Under the pieces are notes generated by a model that was not told where the DNA came from, did no database searches, and worked only from the letters and a program-made list of their open reading frames with translations. A stretch of 64,000 bases of DNA. It comes from Cloeon dipterum (taxonomy: Eukaryota > Arthropoda > Insecta > Ephemeroptera > Baetidae). Each line of letters starts with the position of its first letter. Positions within the stretch are counted from its first letter, which is position 1. A program made the translations under genes and the position numbers. The stretch spans positions 12,454,886 to 12,518,885 of the forward strand of contig NC_088789.1 of the NCBI RefSeq assembly GCF_949628265.1. Reading direction: 5' to 3'. Positions 51,075 through 63,458 of the stretch are shown here, piece after piece.

Positions 51075-51689
51075 ATGTCTCAAATAATGGACAGACTGCA
51101 AGTACTCAGCCAAATTGAGAATGACGTGATTTCCTGCATGCAAAGTGCCGGTTTGTATATTTTTACAGCTTTTTAATTAACCTGATCAACTGCTACTATA
51201 CGAATATCTTCCGAATTTAGGACAAGCTTTGATGGAGCTGAGTAAAGAAAAGTCAAGTGTCAAACAGGCAGAAACTCAAACGCAGCAATTTCTTAAAACG
51301 CTCAACAGTTTGGAGTCAAAGCTGTCAGACCAAATAAGCTATCTCACACAAGTTTCCACCGGTAATTAATGCCACAAAATTATTCTTTCAAGTTTTCATT
51401 CATATTTTTAAAACGAATTGCAGGTCAGCCACACGAAGGCTCTGGTTATGCTTCAGCAAAAGTTCTGCAAATGGCTTGGCATCGGCTTGAGCATGTTCGC
51501 AGCAGGATCAACAACTTGGAAAAGATCAAGAATAAGCATCTTGTTGGCAGCAGGCCTTCATCTATGGCTAGAGCAGTTTCTCAGCAGCAACCCATCACAA
51601 TCCCAAGCGGAAGCAGCACCCCTGTCTCTACCGGGGCACCTCCGACCCCAACCCAACCTCCCTCATTGGGGCCTCCCAACAGCAACTGA
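51075..51689 (+). CDS. MED11: Mediator complex subunit 11
   Basis: Head-module subunit of Mediator, which bridges transcription factors to RNA polymerase II in the nucleus. Three exons, 51075-51150, 51221-51361 and 51424-51689, join in phase 1 and encode 160 residues. The N terminus (MSQIMDRLQVLSQIENDV) and the stretches QTQQFLKTLNSLESKLS, YLTQVSTGQPHEGSGY and KVLQMAWHRLEH are typical of animal MED11. The body is helical and lacks membrane segments. The C-terminal tail after residue about 120 is Ser/Pro/Thr-rich, longer than needed for the fold and probably disordered. The start ATG precedes the family's conserved N-terminal helix with no in-frame alternative nearby. Confidence 0.95.
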
Positions 51690-51980
51690 CAATGGGAATG
51701 AAGATACTGTGAAAGAACTGCTTTGTTTGGAAGCTGCAATCATTACTAATTAACGCAGGAATTTCACTCTAAATATGATTCATTCTTAGTGTGGTAATTT
51801 TACCATTAATAATTCGATCAATATAATATTATTCCATAGCAGAGGCGCAATAATTGCTTTTGTACTTTTGATGTCTTACTCTTTCTCGGTACCACCAGTC
51901 TGATAAAACTGCTGAATTTTCTGTTTAATAGTATCCTTGAGTTTCCTGATGATATTTTGTAATTTGATAGATCAGTTAAA

Positions 51981-51986
51981 AATAAA
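51981..51986 (+). terminator. MED11 polyadenylation signal
   Basis: AATAAA 292 bp after the MED11 stop. It lies only about 30 bp from the minus-strand signal of the opposing PDCD10 gene. Confidence 0.65.
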
Positions 51987-52015
51987 CCTGTTTCCGCTTT
52001 GTAAGAAATTTAAAT

Positions 52016-52047
52016 TTTATTGAGTTAAAAACCAACACCATTTTATT
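52016..52047 (-). terminator. PDCD10 polyadenylation signals
   Basis: Two minus-strand AATAAA hexamers, seen as TTTATT at 52042-52047 and 52016-52021. They lie about 0.55 kb downstream of the PDCD10 stop and face the MED11 signal, so the two transcripts end within a few tens of bases of each other or overlap slightly. Confidence 0.6.
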
Positions 52048-52598
52048 CACATATTACCATAGTAAGGAATGTATGCTTTACAATTTAGACCCAGTTTTAA
52101 CAGTAAAATACAACAACCATATCACTCGTGTGCTTAAAAATAATTAATTTTGAACAGTGGAGCCTACAGCTTGTATGTACAAATTTTTTCTTTGTAGTAG
52201 TTATTTGGTTTATCTTCGCGCAGAATAAATATTTTTTACAAAGAGGCCTTCTAACTATGAACTTGTAAATCACCATCTCAAGCAGATGCAAGGGATTTGA
52301 TTACCAATCAAGCAACAGGAAGGCCGATCAGTAATTATCCATTCAACAGGTACTAGCTAACAATTAAGGATGAAAGACTCGGTCGTCTCATTTGGTGGTA
52401 TCGTAAAATAGATGAAGGGGCGCACTATCAAGTATCAATTCTGATGTTTATAATTATCATCTAAAATACTCAATGTTAGCGGGACAGTTTGATTACGATT
52501 TTTTCATAAATTAAAAAAAGCGGCTATCGTGGCCACAAGGCCCAGGGAGAAACAAACGACAAACATTTTCCCTCAGTGGGTTATTGCTTCGGCTGAGC

Positions 52599-54612
52599 CT
52601 ATTCGCATTTATCCTTGACTGTGGCCATGATCATGTTGGTTTGGTGGATCAGGTAGAGCGCGCTCACAAAAACGGAGTTGGCACTGTAAAAGAAAAACAA
52701 GTTAAAATAGAAACCATGTCGTTTATGTTGGATGACAAATAATAATGACATCATCACAGTCACTTTGTGTATTTTTAAGGTCTTGATAATATTTTTCTTA
52801 AAGGAAAATCAGATTTGTTTTTCAATTTCAATATTAACTTTACAAAATCAGCCTATAAACTGAAAAACTTGAACTGTGTAATAATGTTTGTTGTGCACCT
52901 AGTGTGTTTATTAAAATTTTATTTTTCTATCAAACGGTTGTAATCAGAGGCAAAAAACAAAATGAAAGGAAAGATACTATTTTTTATGCTGAATTCAGTA
53001 CAGCACTCAACTAAACTTAACACTTAACTTTGTTTTCTAATAAATATTGCTATAAATTTCATTTTTTTTTTATAAATATTTGTTTCTGCTAGACTCCGTG
53101 TAAGAAAATAATTAACCTTTATAAACTGCAGGCTGATTCAACGATGGTAGAAAAATTGCTAATAAATATGAACAAAATGCACTTACTCTCCTTCCTTGAA
53201 GTATTCTTTCAAGGTATTGCTAAAGCGCTTCGAAAACTTGACAAACTCCCGCTTCCTCTGCTCTAGCGCCTGCTTTGCTGCAGGTCCAGGAAGGTATGAC
53301 GCAACTTCATTGACAGCATCCAACAATTTCTTAATGGCACTGGCGATTTCCCTGGGAGCTCAGACAAATTAAAACCGAAAAAAGCAAATTGCAACAAATC
53401 TAACTTGATTGTTTCCAGAAACGTCTTTCTGTCAGTGATCTCATCAGGAATTCTGCTGAGGATTTTCTTCAGGGATGCAGACTTTTTGTTGAGCTCTTGA
53501 AAAGAGTCTTCTGAACGGCTCAGTCTGTATTCAACTGCAAGTCAAAATTAATGGTTGAAGTCAATGCTAAGAAGTATGTATTGATGGTTGGAAGGAGAAA
53601 ATCAAGAAAATTTAATTTGGCCAAAAAGTAAATTATATTTTCATCTGAATTACAACTAAAATTTGAGCGGTTTATTCCAAGAAGCAAATAATCTGCACAT
53701 ACAAGTACACACCTCAGGAACTGATAATGAAATTTAGACTTGTTGGGGATTCTCCAAATTCAGGTCTATGTCAAAAAACTGTTATAGATAAGAACTGTCA
53801 TAGTAAACAGTGCTTTGAGAATATAAACAAGCAGAAGGATGATCTTTTACCAAACGTGAAAGTGACACTTTCTAAGGGGAGAGTGGGCCTTTTTTAAAAA
53901 GATTAGAAATATCGGAGGCTGCATATTACCATCAGTTTCAGTGCTCGCCCCTTGCAATCGCAGAATGCTTTCATTCATATTGACACTGAAATCGCCTCTC
54001 CTCATGATGCCTTTGACTAAATTGTAAGTGAACCCTGGATGGGACGCTTCTGTTTTGCTGAGAGCCGCCCTCAGAGTTTGAGAGGCCACAAGGTCCCTCT
54101 TCTCCAGCTGCAAAAGAGGACACAACATGTTTAACAGAATTGCACATTACACTGGCTTGAGCAATAGAAGTGAGAAGTTTCCAGACAATCAGGAACAAGG
54201 AAAACAGAGTTTGACCACAGTAAAGAATCAGAGGGGCGAACGATTTACTTGAGCGAAGTGTGCAGAGAACAGGCAAAGCTGCTGCCCTGCCTGAAATGCT
54301 TCAAAATTTTAAAAATCGACAGTCTACTAGCTGCAATCACAATCAAAAAGTGCTCGCAATTTTGGCAGTGGAAGCTGCCAAGAAAGAGCTCTAGCGTGTG
54401 ATGCAAGCAAGCAAAACAAGCCAGTCGGGGGCATCGTGTGTGTGAAAATCAAAATGGGCAGGCCGCGGTTGCAAAATACTTGGCAGGCCTCTGTGAAAAT
54501 GTCCGACCGTGCGAAAAGAGTACAAAACGACGAGGCGTACCTGGGCCAAAATAGGCCTGATTAGCACTGGCAGAATGAGGGACACCACAGGAGAATCGTC
54601 CCCCATGGCCAT
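52599..54612 (-). CDS. Pdcd10: Programmed cell death protein 10 / cerebral cavernous malformation 3
   Basis: Cytoplasmic adaptor that in animals binds GCKIII kinases and the STRIPAK complex and influences Golgi, tube and junction architecture. Five exons, 54612-54541, 54107-53930, 53534-53405, 53351-53187 and 52683-52599, join in phase and give 209 residues, close to the 212 of human PDCD10. The N-terminal half ([32 protein letters not shown]) is the dimerisation domain. The C-terminal half ([49 protein letters not shown] in related form, then [10 protein letters not shown]) is the four-helix FAT-homology domain. The first ATG of [11 protein letters not shown] is used; the second, two codons on, is an equally possible start. 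No break or missing segment was seen. Confidence 0.95.
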
Positions 54613-57174
54613 TTTCTTGCTTGGCCCCGCCGTAATAGCGGATTTTTCAGCACAGCTCGTCAGACCTGACTCGCGCTCGGCTCGCAGATAAAGCAGCAAA
54701 CGCGTTAAAGATAATGCCGAATTCCGTATTCTGTCGATTGCCGTGTTTATCTTTTCCCTACGTCGTCTGTTTCGGTGCGGGAGTGAGCTCATCAGGACAC
54801 TGCCGCATACGCCCCCTTGCTTTCAGACACCAAAACGTGACGTAAGCAAAACACGGCAGCATCGTGAATGCCGATGCCGCAGATGAGCGCCAAGCGCGCC
54901 AAATCTCGGTCTGATGGGTCTGATCTGCTTTTGCTATCTTGGTATCTTGCCCTCTTTTGTAAGAAAAATTCGATTTATTTTAGCACCAACTTTCTGAACG
55001 GTTTTTCTCTTTCGATACGGACGACATCCTTACAGCGAGTAAATAGCGAGAACTCGCGTCCCAATTACATATATCACAAACGTAATATTAATAACATAAT
55101 TATAGCTCATTATGAACTCACGATGAGCCTCATTGAAGGAAACCCAGTCCACAAAAGAATAACAAAATTCAATATCAATCATTTTTTTGTAAATATTTTT
55201 CAAATTTTATATTGGAAACAATAATTGAATATTTATCGGTGCATTTTTACTCACAATATGCTACTGTACAAAGAGAAGAATGTAAAATAAAACATTTTAA
55301 ATAAATTATAAAAAAGCGCGCGTTTCGCGTTGCAAACAATCATGGCTAATCATGCTAATCTCGACTTTAAGCCATACAAGCGCAAAGGTGTGGAACATAT
55401 TATATTCTATCGTACAAACACTGAAAGTATTATTTCGTTCGTGCCGCGGAGAAACGGCCCATCTCTTGTCGTCGCCCAGGGCCATTTTTACCGATGGTAA
55501 AATTGGCACCCGACAATGTTTTCCGAAAGTTTTTTACTTGTTGATACCGGTAGATGCGTGTGTGTGTGTCAGGAGTATCAGGCCATTTTACCGTAGGTAA
55601 AAAAATAAAAGCATCAAGGCCGTTTTTACCGTCGGTAAAAATATAATACTATAATGAGCCTTTTTACCGTCGGTGAAAATGGCCCTGGGCCATTACTTTG
55701 CGACGATATAAGAGATGCTTTTTTTCCGCGGCACGAACGATTTGGAGCAGAATTCTTTTAGTTGAAAGACAAAACTCCAAGAAAATTGAATTGAAGAGTG
55801 GCGCCATAAGGCATCAAAACTATACGTTTTTTTTGCAAAATGTCATTGATATCATAAAAAGAGCTGTGTAAAAAACTCTTTTCTCTTGACACAAATCCTA
55901 CAATTTTGATTCAGCTGTTTAGTAATAATAGTATATCTAGTAAAAAATTAAACTGTTGGTCTAATATAAAAAGGCGATCCGTGGAAAAATTTTTAAGAGG
56001 TCGCGTAGTTTCAATCGTGTTATAACAATGGGTTGAAAGTTTTTTCTCCTAATAAGCTAAAAGAGAAAAGTTATAAAGCCAGGTCAAAAGCCAAAGGTTC
56101 TTAGATAATGAGAACTTCTGTTCTAATTACTGCCTCAAGTGACATTTTGAACTATGATATGTGAATTATTGCTCTTCTCGATATAAATAACATTGGTTTT
56201 GAATGGAGAAGCTAACGATTAAAAATTGATTTGATATTTCTGTAATCGATTTTGCTCTTCTCCCTATTGAGCAAAGTGAGGGATTTTTTCTTTTCACTTA
56301 AAAATATAATTTTAGGTGGATTTTCCGTTGTATTATTTTTTATAGTTTAGCTAAAAAGACATAAAACGCCACATATAATAAAGTAGAATGGCTGTTGTAT
56401 AGAGCGGAAGATGAATTTAGCCCTGCTCTCTTATATGGCACTCTCGTAATTTGAAGAAATAAAAATATTTCATAGATTCTCACGTCACTGACCTTCAGTG
56501 TGCAATTTTTTTCGACTGTCAATGTTAGTGTGCTAAAGAACTGAATAATACTAATGATCCCCAGTTGCAGCGGGTGGCCAACACCGTTATTTGAGCAAAG
56601 ATTCTCAAATTTATCTGCTTTGAGACCAAAATAACTCTTAACAGTAAGAACAAGATGAGATCCTGATAACAGAGCTAAATGAGTGGTCATGAGAAATTGT
56701 GACCCAAACCAGTATTTATAATTGCAAAAGGGATTTATCAAATGATTACAGCAAAAGGCAACTGGTTTTATCGCTTGCTTGAGGTCTTAGGTTAAGACGT
56801 CTTAACACAATTGCGCGACTCTCAAAACCAAATCTTTTATATCTCCATCGGTTCGAAGATGTTCCAAATTAATCATCTATAATATATTTTTCTGTTTTAT
56901 CTGTTTTAGTTAGGTATGGTTAACATTCAAATTGAATTATAAACCTCAAAAAACGTTTCAGCACATGCTTCAAAATTGAAGGAAAATTTTGTAGCCCCCC
57001 CCCCTCTCTCTCTATTTTATTTTTGGGTTATTTTCTTTTTTTCTGGAGGTGAACATTTTTAATTCCGAACAGTGTCGCGAGCTAAAATACGTGTGTCACA
57101 TTTGGCAGAGTTTCGTCAGAAAGGCCAAACAGGATTATGAATTGTCCCACACGCGATTCCCACCCCGAGCCGCG
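54613..57174. other. Intergenic interval with MITE-like element
   Basis: AT-rich DNA upstream of PDCD10. It contains the inverted-repeat element at 55435-55740. A 133-codon minus-strand open frame at 56340-56741 starts at TTG and has no recognisable domain, so it is not called. A run of ten C residues followed by CT repeats lies at 56995-57014. Confidence 0.6.
55435..55740. mobile_element. MITE-like inverted-repeat element with four internal palindromes
   Basis: About 305 bp bounded by long, slightly imperfect terminal inverted repeats. The left end begins TCGTTCGTGCCGCGGA and the right end is its complement, TCCGCGGCACGAACGA. The similarity continues inward for roughly 65-80 bp through CATCTCTT, CGTCGC and CCAGGGCCATTTT. 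Possible target duplications ATTT lie at 55432-55435 and 55740-55743. Inside are four near-identical 17-bp palindromes of form TTTTACCGNNGGTAAAA at 55486, 55586, 55624 and 55662; the last three recur every 38 bp. There is no transposase, so it is read as a non-autonomous DNA element. The superfamily is not assigned. Confidence 0.75.
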
Positions 57175-57212
57175 TATAAAAGCAGCGAGCTGGTGGTTGC
57201 AAGTTGTCAGTG
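57175..57212 (+). promoter_or_regulatory. TATA box plus initiator, candidate plus-strand core promoter
   Basis: TATAAAA starts at 57175 and TCAGTG, the insect initiator motif, lies at 57207-57212, about 34 bp from TATA to the initiator A. This is close to the normal spacing. The surrounding 57.1-57.35 kb is GC-richer than its flanks. No gene is known to start here; the nearest plus-strand gene is the CD36-family receptor, whose first coding exon (59365) begins at a splice acceptor and so needs an upstream non-coding exon. Assigning this promoter to it is inference. Confidence 0.45.
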
Positions 57213-59364
57213 CAGCGGGAACAGGTGGCCAGGCGGCGCAAACTGCCCCGGGATTCGTCTGCGCGGCCTGCGCTCTGCTCTCCGACGACGAATGGCGAGA
57301 CAATAAAACGATCTCGCTGGTAGAGGGAAGACGTGCAGAAGTTGGAACCCAAGCAGCCTGCTTAGTGAGCTTTTACTATTCATCAATTTCATAGCTCAAG
57401 TACATCAAGAGGCGCTTTATCATGGTATGAGTTCAAAATTTTAATCTCAATGATAGTTTTGTGCCTTAAAAATAACAATTACATACAATTGCAAGTACTA
57501 ATTTCAAATAAATTTGTCCCCTGCTTATTATGTTGTACTTGAGAGGAATTTGAAAAGTGATGGAGAGCAGTTAACTGAAGATAAAATTAATATTTATTTG
57601 CCAAAAAATTCCGAAAAAATCGCATTCAGTTATCACCTAAAATGTTATTGTCAATATTACTTGGCAAACTCGTGAAAATTTTCACGCCTTGAAACTCGAA
57701 TGCTTTTATCAAAAGGAACATAAAACATTACATGAGTTTTTTTCCTTCTTTTGCCTTCTTTAATATCTCAATTGCATTTTACACACACTGCTTGATCTTT
57801 ACTAGCAAAGCGTTTATTTTATCTCATATATATACAGGTTTTATTTCTGCGCGCGCGCAATTGATAACCATCAAGCTCTCGAGATTATTCACAAACAGTG
57901 GAAAAATCAAATGTACTAACATGAAAGCAATTTCACTCTTATCATTTGTATTGCGCGTGATTTGTTTAATGATTTCTCCATCTCAAATTTTCTCGCACAG
58001 AACTAACTGTGAAGGACGAGGAGATTGTTGACAAATATATTTGTGCTATGTTCTAAGGTAAATAAACCTTGTATTGTTATTCTTTGATGCATAAAAGAGT
58101 GTGCGATATTATTTTTGTACGTCTCAAGTATCAAAGAGAGTTAAATTGAATTAGCGCGTGGACTTTTATATTTGGTGATGTCTTTCAAGGGAAATGATTT
58201 TGACAGCTTTAATAGAGGTAGAGAAGTCTGAAAGAGAAAGATCGACCATCAAACAAAATCTTTTTTAGGCAATCGCAAAATCAAGAAATTCATTTTTTTT
58301 AATTCAGAACAAAGTCAAAAAATATAAGTTCACTAGTAGATTAATATATATATGCACGTAAAATTGTTTCATTGATTTGATTTTAAACGTTCCGGTAGAA
58401 AAGTTAGCTTAGATGAGCTGAGCCAATTCGTTAATCTTAATTTTAAAAAATCATCAAGAATCACCTGTATGATAAGACAAAAACTAACTGCTTGGAGGTG
58501 CGAAAAAAAATCAGTGGACGTTGTCTTATTGATTTCAAAGAATAGTTCGAATATTCAATTTCCTCTACTCGAAATGCTGATCGAGAGATTTTACTCAAAG
58601 CAGAGGAAACAAACTGGGCGTTTTCAGTCGTTTGAGCGGCCCAATCATTGGCATTCTTTTCTCCACGCCGCGAGTTCAACGTAAGCTGTCAGTCAAAATA
58701 AGAAGAATAAAAAAGTACCGTCTGTTCCTTACAGCGCCCAGGTTATGTAACCTCGTGTCTGCGCGCGTCGCAAGCCCAATTGAACAATACTCTGCTCTGT
58801 GTGCTCGCACTCCTTCTCACTTCTATTGCATCTCTGTCGCTGCCTTGTCGTGCGCTACGCAATACTAATTTAATTATCCAGACGCCACTTAAGAAGTTTT
58901 CAAGCGAAATACAGCGACTGCATTATAATTATTGCCTATTGATCCGAGCAAGTGGCGTGCGCGTTGCATAACGCTCCAGGTGAACCTGACCGTCTGCAAG
59001 GAGCGGCAGCCGGCGGTAATTAACTCGGTCGGTCCCGCGGGGGTGCAGATGGGAAGAGAGACCTCTCGTTGACCCGCGACTCAATTGAGACGGAGAAATG
59101 ATGGAAATTTGATACAAATTCCGACTGTTCACATCTTTGACAGCTTCAACTGCGGACAATAACCACCACAAATTGCGAGTCATTCATTCGCACGTCTCCA
59201 CCCAGCAAAGAGCGCACAGAATCGCTCACTCTATCGCATAATCAGCGCTCACGCAGTCAGTCAAAACTTGCTCCTCGAGCCATCGGCAAGTTTTATTCAC
59301 TACAAATTTTGCAATTTTTTGCTAATCGGATCGCTCTGACGCAGTTTTCCTGGTTTGATTTCAG
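57213..59364. other. Region upstream of the CD36-family gene, no coding signal
   Basis: About 2.1 kb, AT-rich up to 58.7 kb and GC-richer from 58.75 to 59.3 kb. No phased coding exons were found. If the 57175 promoter drives the CD36-family gene, this is mostly intron. An alternative promoter without a TATA box may lie around 59.2-59.3 kb, where a GCAGTCAGTC initiator-like motif occurs. Confidence 0.45.
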
Positions 59365-59367
59365 TGG

Positions 59368-62300
59368 ATGATGAAGAATGCTTTGGGCCATTACTGCCTG
59401 CTTTGCATTGGCATCGTAGTCGCCATCCTCGGTGTCCTTGCCATCACCTGCACATCTGGTTTTTTTAACTTCATTCTCAAATCGGTGAGTCTTACTAATG
59501 GAAAATTTTGAAACGGAATTCTTACTATTTTTAAAACGAATTGTACAAAACTAGGCATTTATTTTTTTTTTCAAAGTAATCTTCATGAAACGGGTAGGAA
59601 TTCTTTCATGTGATCTGCGTGTGTATCTTTTTGCGCAAGTGCTTTGAGCATGTCAAAATTAATCCAGTTTACTGAGCATCAAATTTGTTCCTCATTTCCG
59701 TGGCGACAAGCAATTTTTTCCAGTCTGCTAGTCCCTTGAAGAGATTGTGAAATAAAAATTGCGTGATCGCATCACCTTGTGATTTTGCGTTTATTTTTCA
59801 TCTCTTTCACTTCCTACCTCCCAATATTCACAGCGCTTATCAAGTTGTAAAATATCAAGGATTACTTGAACGAGCAATTATTCTGGTCATTAGCGGGAGT
59901 AACTTAAATGCCGCCGCGCCTACATAACGCTGTAGCACGCCTTCCGTCACTGGCCGTGGATGCAACCTGATAAGCATTGAAATATTGGGAAATACGAAAG
60001 CAAGATTTTAAAATATTCTCAATTCCTTTTGATTAATCGTCGTAATTTGGAAGTAATTGATGCCGATTAAAATGTTACGGCTCCTATATTAACGGAAGCC
60101 CGCGTCAAATTTAAAATAAATTGTTGTACGATGAGGCTATATATTATCCAAAGCATTTTTAGAAATCAAAATGGGAGATGTGTGTTTTTTTAATAACTTT
60201 TCGGTGAATCTTCCTTTTTGCTTGTTATTTTTTTAATTGGAATAGGTGCAACTGCCTGAAAGTCATTCACGTTTTTTGTAAAATTATTATTAGCACGTGA
60301 GAAAGTGTGGTATAATGCAAGCATCCGCGGCAAACTTTGTTTACAAAAACTTCACCTTGAGAACTTGGAGGTCCGCAGGAGTGAGCAAATGATGTAACAT
60401 ATATTCGTAATTTACTCGCCACAGAGGTAATTTTTTTAGACAAAAGAAGGTAATTTTAAAATTACGCACCCGACGCGATGAGCGCGGCAAATCTTCTAAC
60501 CCAATTTGTTTTGAATACTATAAGTGTGTCAAGCGGCGTTAAAATACCAAAAGCCATCACCCTCTGCTCTTAACATGGGTTTATCGGCACAAAAACTGTC
60601 TATTTTTATTAGCACGCAGAGCACGTGTCTATTGGGGCGAGTGCCGTAAAAATAAATGCCTCCGCGTGCACTCAAGCTCGATTGAACTTTGCATTCGAAT
60701 CGGTCAGCGCGCACGTTTTTATGAAAATTCGCTAATGAGCACAGCGGTCGTCGGCCAACGTTGATGCATTTTTAGGGCTTCTCACGAGACATTATTTCTG
60801 AATGGAAGGAATGGCTATGCTTTTGACCGCTTACAGGCAGACTCACAAGTTTTCCTTCGTTAACCTCCGCATTCGGCATAATTTCGTTTGTTTCCTTGTG
60901 CTGCACCATAGAAGTGAAATTCGCACAGGCGCTTCGTTATTGACACTCTTTTATTTGACTACACACGAAAAGTCGCACGCACAACAAGTACAAGGTCCCA
61001 CGTGGCACTTTAGTTAAAAAAATGACTCGTTGGCAAAGAATTAATTACAAACCTTACCGTGAAGAGATAAATTATATTTAGTGTTGTTTTTTTTTATTTA
61101 AAAACATGTATGTAGTTCAAGCGTTCCAATAAAATATTTTACGTCTTATAAAAGAGAATTTAGCATGAGCAAGTTGCTTTCTACTTTCATGTCAGGGGAT
61201 GATATAATTATATCTTTAAGTCAAATAATTTTTTTATTGTGATTTTGCAATTATACTATAAAAAATATTCAAAGATAAGTTTCTGTCAAATTTTACAAAT
61301 AGGAAATCATTGTAAGAAATTCCCCACTTGATAGTCTTTTTTTATTTTCCAAACGGAGTACAACGGTATTAAAATACAATGGAAGATTAAACCAGCCCAT
61401 TGGCTCTCATTGTTAAGGCATTCTTAGGAGTGTCGAAGCAGTGGGAGATGTTTGAGCAGTTCGGGGATCAAATACTGGCTGCCCAGTGGCAGAAATGGCA
61501 AAAGGTGGTTAAGTTATAAGGAGAGTAGTAACTACTCTCCTTAGTTAGTTGAGTGACCCGAAATTCTCAAATAGCTCAACGGGTTGGGAGGCGCACCGGC
61601 GCCGACTCGCCACTTGCTGTTTTACGCACCTTTCTAGCGGCTTTAGGGACAAAATGTCCCTTTTAAATGTCGTTTCAATAAAAGACCTCGGTGCGGGGAG
61701 GCGAAAATATTCGGCCCAAGCTCCTCTGCGGCCACGCGGGCCCCATGTTCCATGATATCCGCTCGGCGGTGTTGTTGGGACTTGGGACCCGGTGAGCTCA
61801 TAGCCCACGTAAAGTGCTGAGCAGATATAGGTTAAAAAAGATTTATTGTGTCACATTTACTTGAAAAAAAACTCGCATTTTTCAGGAATTGCATCTGTCA
61901 GAAAGCTCGCAAAGTTACCAAGTATGGAAGGACACACCAGTGCCGATGTACATTCAGTTCTATTTCTTCAATTGGACGAACGAAGGAGAGCTAGAAAACG
62001 CAAACTCGAAGCCTACGTTCGAACAAAAGGGACCATACAGATTTAAGTATGCCCACGTTGATTTGTTATTTGATCAAGTTTAATTGTTCTCTCTTTAAAG
62101 CGAGTTTCACGAGAAAGTTAACGTAACTTTTCACGACAACAACACAGTGTCTTTTAAACAAGTCCGTCGATGGCACTTTGACCCTGAAAACTCCAATGGC
62201 ACCCTTGACGATACAATCACAACCCTCAACTTGCCTCCATTGGTAACCTTATAATATACCTAAAATCGCGTTTTATTATTAAGGAAAGTTGTAATATTTA

Positions 62301-63458
62301 TACATTAAATTCAGTTTTTTTTACTATATCTGTATTTTCAGCAAATCTTTTAGTCATAAAATATGATGAAATTGAAAAAATACAAATTTAAATAAGGGTA
62401 AATATATAATGAATTTGAACAGACGGCGGCATTTGTGGCCCGCGACTGGAGCATCTTCATGCAAGGTCCGTTGTCGTTGGTGATCTCGCAGACAAGCAAA
62501 CGATATGTGACCAAGAAGGTGCGCGAGTACTTGTTCGAGGGCTATGATGACAGTCTCATCTCGCTGGCCGACAAGCTGCCTGCGCTCGCAAATATTGATA
62601 TTCCATTTGACAAATTTGGCTGGTTCTACAAGGTGCGTAAGAAAATAATAAAAAAACTCTGGATTTTAATAAATAATTTAAAATCTCAGAGAAACAATTC
62701 AGACGAGTATGACGGATTTTTTAACATGGACACTGGAGCCGACGATATCAACAAGGTTTGATTTAATTGTATTATAAGTTATAAGGCATAAACATTTTAT
62801 TTAATGGATTGACAACCTGTTGCAGGTGGGGCGTCTGCGAAATTGGAACTTCGCCAACAGGACCAAATTTTTTCCATCAAGCTGTAGCATGGTGAACGGA
62901 TCTGCCGGCGAACTTTGGCCTCCGGGACAAACCAAAACCAATATCACAATGTTCTCACCGGACATCTGCAGGTTGACAAAAATTAAATAAAAAATATTAT
63001 TTTTTCTTAAATCAATTTTTCCCCAAAGATCTCTGACATTTGACTTCACGGAGGAGGTAGACGTGCACGGCGTGACGGGCTATCGCTACTCGGGCGGGCG
63101 CAACATCGTGGACAACGGCACGATAAACGCGGACAACTGGTGCTTCTGCAACGGCGAGTGTTTGCCAGTCGGCGTAGTGAACGCGTCGAGTTGCCGCTAC
63201 GGCGCGCCTGCCTTCGTTTCCTACCCGCACTACTACATGGCTGACCCTTACTACGCCTCCCTGGTCGAAGGCATGCGACCTGACAAGGAGAAGCACCAAT
63301 TTTATGTCACTCTTGAGCCAGTGAGGAAGAAAACAGTCCTTTGGGTTTTGTGCATTTTAATTCTACATTTTTTAATTATTGTAGACGACTGGAATTCCTC
63401 TTGATGTAGCTGCTAGATTCCAGATTAATATTTTACTTCAGCCTAGCAGACACATAAG
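59368..63458 (+). CDS. CD36/SCARB-family scavenger receptor, 3' end beyond the window
   Basis: Plasma- or endolysosomal-membrane receptor of the CD36 family, which bind lipids, lipoproteins or apoptotic cells. Eight coding exons, 59368-59484, 61886-62046, 62101-62242, 62423-62632, 62690-62755, 62826-62971, 63029-63320 and 63385-63458, join in phase for 402 residues and continue past the right edge. The first exon encodes a short cytosolic tail and a transmembrane anchor ([19 protein letters not shown]). The ectodomain has [36 protein letters not shown] and WPPGQT, all typical of the family, with several N-glycosylation sequons (NWT, NVT, NGT, NRT, NGS, NIT, NAS) and the Cys-rich CFCNGEC region. 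The second transmembrane segment lies outside the window. Either of two adjacent ATGs (59368, 59371) may start. The subfamily (croquemort-, emp- or SNMP-like) is not decided. Confidence 0.93.
59485..61885 (+). other. Intron 1 of the CD36-family gene
   Basis: A 2.4-kb intron separating the exon for the N-terminal membrane anchor from the ectodomain exons; all other introns in the gene are under 200 bp. It is AT-rich except for a distinct GC-rich block at 61545-61830, which looks inserted. No nested gene was recognised. Confidence 0.7.
61517..61830. mobile_element. GC-rich inserted block with palindrome and hairpin, possible retroelement or SINE relic
   Basis: An abrupt GC-rich block inside an AT-rich intron. 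It is preceded by a near-perfect palindrome at 61517-61543 (12-base arms AAGGAGAGTAGT around a single A, plus one more pair). Inside, TAGCTCAACGGG at about 61571 resembles a tRNA A box. A hairpin GGGACA-AAA-TGTCCC occupies 61646-61660, and AATAAA follows at 61677-61682. No clear B box, coding frame or terminal repeats were found. A tRNA-derived SINE or a solo LTR fragment is possible; the type is not assigned. Confidence 0.4.

Noticed and set aside
56340..56741. 133-codon minus-strand open frame with hydrophobic stretches
   Set aside because: It starts at TTG, lacks a recognisable family or flanking exons, and hydrophobic runs are expected from AT-rich DNA.
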